This document shows, one piece after another, positions 41,546 through 43,725 of a stretch of 43,725 bases of DNA (position 1 is the first letter of the stretch; the number at the start of each line of letters is the position of its first letter). The DNA comes from Pseudomonadota bacterium (GTDB lineage Bacteria > Pseudomonadota > Alphaproteobacteria > Micropepsales > Micropepsaceae). The position numbers and the translations under genes were made by a program. The notes beneath the pieces were generated by a model. That model was not told where the DNA came from. It searched no databases and saw only the letters and a list, made by a program, of their open reading frames with translations. The DNA lies in the NCBI GenBank assembly GCA_021804785.1, contig JAJZGY010000014.1:1-43725 (forward strand), in the 5' to 3' direction.

Positions 41546-43366
41546 ATGCCCATCTACCGCGCCCCGATCGATGATTTCCGCTTCGTGCTGCATGAATTGC
41601 TCGAGGTCGAAAGGCACCGGGACCTGCCTTATTTCGGCGAACTCTCGGCTGATCTGATCGATGACATCCTCACCAATGCCGCCAGGTTCTGCGAAGAGGT
41701 GCTGCAACCGATCAATCAGTCCGGCGACGAGGAAGGGGCGCATTTCGAAAACGGTGTGGTGAGGACACCCAAGGGCTTCAAGGAGGCCTACAGGGCCTAT
41801 TGCGAAGCCGGATGGGGTTCCATGGCCGGCCCCCAAAGCGCGGGCGGCGCCGGCATGCCCATGCTGATCTCGATGATGGTCGCGGAGATGGCGCAAAGTG
41901 CCAACCAGTCGTTTGCCATGTATCCGGGTCTGACGTCGGCGGCCGCGATGGCGCTCCATGCAACGGGCGCGGAGTGGATGAAGGCTTCGATCCTGCCCAA
42001 GATGATTTCAGGTGAATGGTGCGGCACCATGTGCCTGACCGAACCCCATTGCGGCACCGATTTGCGCCTCATGAAGACCCGTGCAATTGAACAGCCCGAC
42101 GGCACCTACCGCATGAGCGGCACCAAGATCTTCATCTCCGGCGGCGATCACGATCTCACCGACAACATCATCCACATGGTGATCGCGAAGATCCCCGAAG
42201 AGAACGGGCACATCCAAGATGATCTCTCGACGGTGAATTTCTTCATGGTGCCCAAGTTTCTCGTCAGTGAAGACGGCAAAATGGGCGCACGCAATGCCGT
42301 CAACACCGGCGGTATCGAAAAGAAGATGGGCATCAAGGCCCAGGCCACCTGCGTGCTCAATTTCGACGAAGCGGTTGCATTCCGTCTTGGACCCAAGCCA
42401 ACGCCGCCCAAGCCGGGAGAAAAGCGCAGCGCCTCTGCTGGCATGGCCGGCATGTTCGGGATGATGAATGCGGCTCGTCTGGGTGTCGGCATCCAGGGTA
42501 TCTCCGTTGCCGAGGTCGCCTATCAGAATGCCTATGCCTATGCCCATGAGCGCCGCGTCGGCCGCGCCCTCACTGGCCCCATGGATCCCGATCAGCCAGC
42601 CGACCTCGAAATCGTTCATCCCGACGTCAAGCGCATGCTGCTGCACGGCCGCAGCTTCATTGAAGGCGCGCGCGCGCTCGCCATGTGGACAACCATGAAC
42701 ATGACCGTGGCAAGTTCAAACCACCCGGACAAAGCGAAGGCGGAACTGCTGACTGATCTGATGACCCCGGTGATCAAGGCCTTCTTCACCGACATGGGTT
42801 ATGAAGTCGCTAACATGTCGATGCAGGTCTGGGGCGGGCATGGCTATATCCGTGACAATGGCATGGAACAGTTCGTGCGCGACGGACGCATCAACCAGAC
42901 CTATGAAGGGGCCAACGGAGTGCAGGCCATGGATCTGGTTGGCCGCAAGCTGGCGCGCAAGGGAGGTGCAGCCCCCATGGCGCTGCTGCAGGAGATCAAC
43001 AGCTTCATTGCCGAAAGCAAGGACGATGCTGCGATGGCCCCGTTTGTGGGCCCGCTCGAGCGCGGACTTTCAAGCCTGCAACAGGCGACGATGTGGCTCG
43101 CCTCCCATGCCATGCACAACCCCAACGACGCCGGCGCTGGCGCCGTCGACTATCTGCGCCTGATGGGTATCGTCTGCGTGGGCTGGATGTGGGCGCGTAT
43201 GGCCAAGATCGCGCAGACAAAGCTCGCCAAGGCTGAGGGCAATACCGAATTCTACAAGGCGAAGCTGGTGTCGGCGCGTTACTGGATGGAACGCATGATT
43301 CCGGAATGCCCCATGCTGGGCGAACGCATTGCGGCCGGCAGCGAAACCATCATGGCCTTTGTCTGA
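41546..43366 (+). CDS. Large (600-residue) acyl-CoA dehydrogenase, DmdC/FadE5-like
   Basis: This 606-residue member of the long acyl-CoA dehydrogenase branch has an N-terminal helical extension (DDFRFVLHELLEVERH). FAD motifs are MCLTEPHCGTDLRLMKT (~residues 159-175) and GTKIFISGGDHD. The C-terminal half has MQVWGGHGYIRDNGMEQFVRD and QTYEGANGVQAMDL, which holds the catalytic Glu in YEGAN, followed by an extra ~130-residue helical domain. The branch includes 3-methylmercaptopropionyl-CoA dehydrogenase and long-chain enzymes; the substrate cannot be chosen from sequence alone. AAGAAGGA precedes the ATG. It appears to be a single-gene unit followed by a GC-rich hairpin. Confidence 0.9.
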   Translation: MPIYRAPIDDFRFVLHELLEVERHRDLPYFGELSADLIDDILTNAARFCEEVLQPINQSGDEEGAHFENGVVRTPKGFKEAYRAYCEAGWGSMAGPQSAGGAGMPMLISMMVAEMAQSANQSFAMYPGLTSAAAMALHATGAEWMKASILPKMISGEWCGTMCLTEPHCGTDLRLMKTRAIEQPDGTYRMSGTKIFISGGDHDLTDNIIHMVIAKIPEENGHIQDDLSTVNFFMVPKFLVSEDGKMGARNAVNTGGIEKKMGIKAQATCVLNFDEAVAFRLGPKPTPPKPGEKRSASAGMAGMFGMMNAARLGVGIQGISVAEVAYQNAYAYAHERRVGRALTGPMDPDQPADLEIVHPDVKRMLLHGRSFIEGARALAMWTTMNMTVASSNHPDKAKAELLTDLMTPVIKAFFTDMGYEVANMSMQVWGGHGYIRDNGMEQFVRDGRINQTYEGANGVQAMDLVGRKLARKGGAAPMALLQEINSFIAESKDDAAMAPFVGPLERGLSSLQQATMWLASHAMHNPNDAGAGAVDYLRLMGIVCVGWMWARMAKIAQTKLAKAEGNTEFYKAKLVSARYWMERMIPECPMLGERIAAGSETIMAFV

Positions 43367-43402
43367 GGCCACACGCGGACAACCTGTCCTGACCTGATTC
43401 AC

Positions 43403-43434
43403 GCCCCCGCGCGGCCAACCCCGCGCCGGGGGGC
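43403..43434. terminator. GC-rich hairpin after the large acyl-CoA dehydrogenase gene
   Basis: GCCCCCGCGCGG, loop CCAACC, CCGCGCCGGGGGGC, followed by TTGCT. It is a strong imperfect stem 36 nt after the stop codon, with only a weak T-tract, and is a plausible terminator between the + gene and the convergent - gene. Confidence 0.5.
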
Positions 43435-43514
43435 TTGCTATGAGAACTCCGCTGCACGCGGTCCCGGCACAGGTGCTGCAGACAGTCACGTCGCATTGAG
43501 GCCCGCCGCTTGTG

Positions 43515-43725
43515 TTAAATGTACTTCTTGACCTTGGGCCAATAGCGTTCGAGCGGGATCTTCATGCCGCGCAGCACGTAAATCGGCCGATCGGTTTCAT
43601 AGGGCATGGCATAACGCGCGGTGATGAACCCCGCGACCTGGTAGGAGTGAAACAGCGTCGCATATTTTTTGGGGCTGCCGCCAATGATGATGATCACCCT
43701 GCCCGTGTGGCCGCGCGGCCCCCAC
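43515..43725 (-). CDS. GT39/PMT-like glycosyltransferase, C-terminal end (5' part outside window)
   Basis: The minus-strand frame runs open from the right edge to TAA 43517-43515. It reads WGPRGHTGRVIIIIGGSP, then YATLFHSYQ and AMPYETDRPIYVLRG, and ends PLERYWPKVKKYI. The GPRGH..G..I..GG segment and the MPYE..RPIYV.RG..PL..WP..K.Y ending are typical of the periplasmic C-terminal domain of ArnT-like membrane glycosyltransferases, which move a sugar from a lipid phosphate carrier to lipids or proteins. Only ~70 residues are in the window, so the donor and acceptor are unknown. Confidence 0.6.
   Translation of the reverse strand, partial: WGPRGHTGRVIIIIGGSPKKYATLFHSYQVAGFITARYAMPYETDRPIYVLRGMKIPLERYWPKVKKYI

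Noticed and set aside
1..43725. CRISPR array, rRNA or toxin-antitoxin pair
   Set aside because: No regularly spaced repeats, no rRNA sequence and no small paired ORFs with such features were seen.

Overview
The window looks like a chromosomal piece of an alphaproteobacterium, perhaps a sphingomonad or a Rhizomicrobium-like soil or aquatic organism. The evidence is a TonB-dependent receptor inside a catabolic operon, many acyl-CoA genes, a gamma-alpha fused 2-oxoacid:ferredoxin oxidoreductase and BtuF-type corrinoid import genes. The genus cannot be fixed from sequence alone. Judged by eye, the first 15 kb is less GC-rich than the rest, which suggests different origins for the two parts.

Layout. 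(1) 1-1.8 kb: the tail of a class III aminotransferase, a decayed metallo-beta-lactamase-fold pseudogene and another decayed coding remnant. (2) 1.8-15.05 kb, catabolic block A: an extended SDR on the plus strand, then a long minus-strand series (Fe-ADH-type oxidoreductase, TetR, acyl-CoA ligase, TonB receptor, MBL-fold hydrolase, SDR, acyl-CoA dehydrogenase, crotonase). Divergent from the Fe-ADH gene are the large and small subunits of a B12-dependent acyl-CoA mutase. The mutase and TonB-receptor promoters share the same -35 sequence and a similar inverted repeat at nearly the same offset, so block A is probably one TetR regulon. (3) 15.05-15.8 kb: debris including the start of a tyrosine integrase. 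(4) 15.8-24.7 kb, catabolic block B: TetR with a clear palindromic operator, then a tight plus-strand operon of an Old Yellow Enzyme/dienoyl-CoA reductase-like flavoprotein, SDR, DUF35 zinc-ribbon/OB protein, SCP2-type thiolase, SDR, acyl-CoA dehydrogenase and acyl-CoA ligase. (5) 24.7-26.35 kb: mostly gene-free, with tRNA-Arg(CCU). (6) 26.35-43.7 kb, more housekeeping in character: a GH18-deacetylase-GT2 three-domain protein, a secreted Ala/Gly/Ser/Thr-rich protein, KorA/KorB with a GltD-like ferredoxin oxidoreductase, PPK2 and a BtuFCD-type importer, a double-DTG aspartyl protease with PDZ, a 600-residue acyl-CoA dehydrogenase, and the tail of a GT39-like glycosyltransferase.

How it fits together. 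Block A can import a substrate (TonB receptor), hydrolyse it (MBL fold), activate it to a CoA thioester (ligase), rearrange its carbon skeleton (B12 mutase) and oxidise the product (acyl-CoA dehydrogenase, crotonase, SDRs, Fe-ADH). Block B is a second, complete activation and beta-oxidation-type module ending in a thiolase. The substrates are unknown.

The strongest candidates for something undescribed are the mutase and the block B flavoprotein. The mutase large subunit has Leu and Asn where methylmalonyl-CoA mutase has the substrate-contacting Tyr89 and His244. The flavoprotein has lost all four cysteines that hold the [4Fe-4S] cluster in its family.
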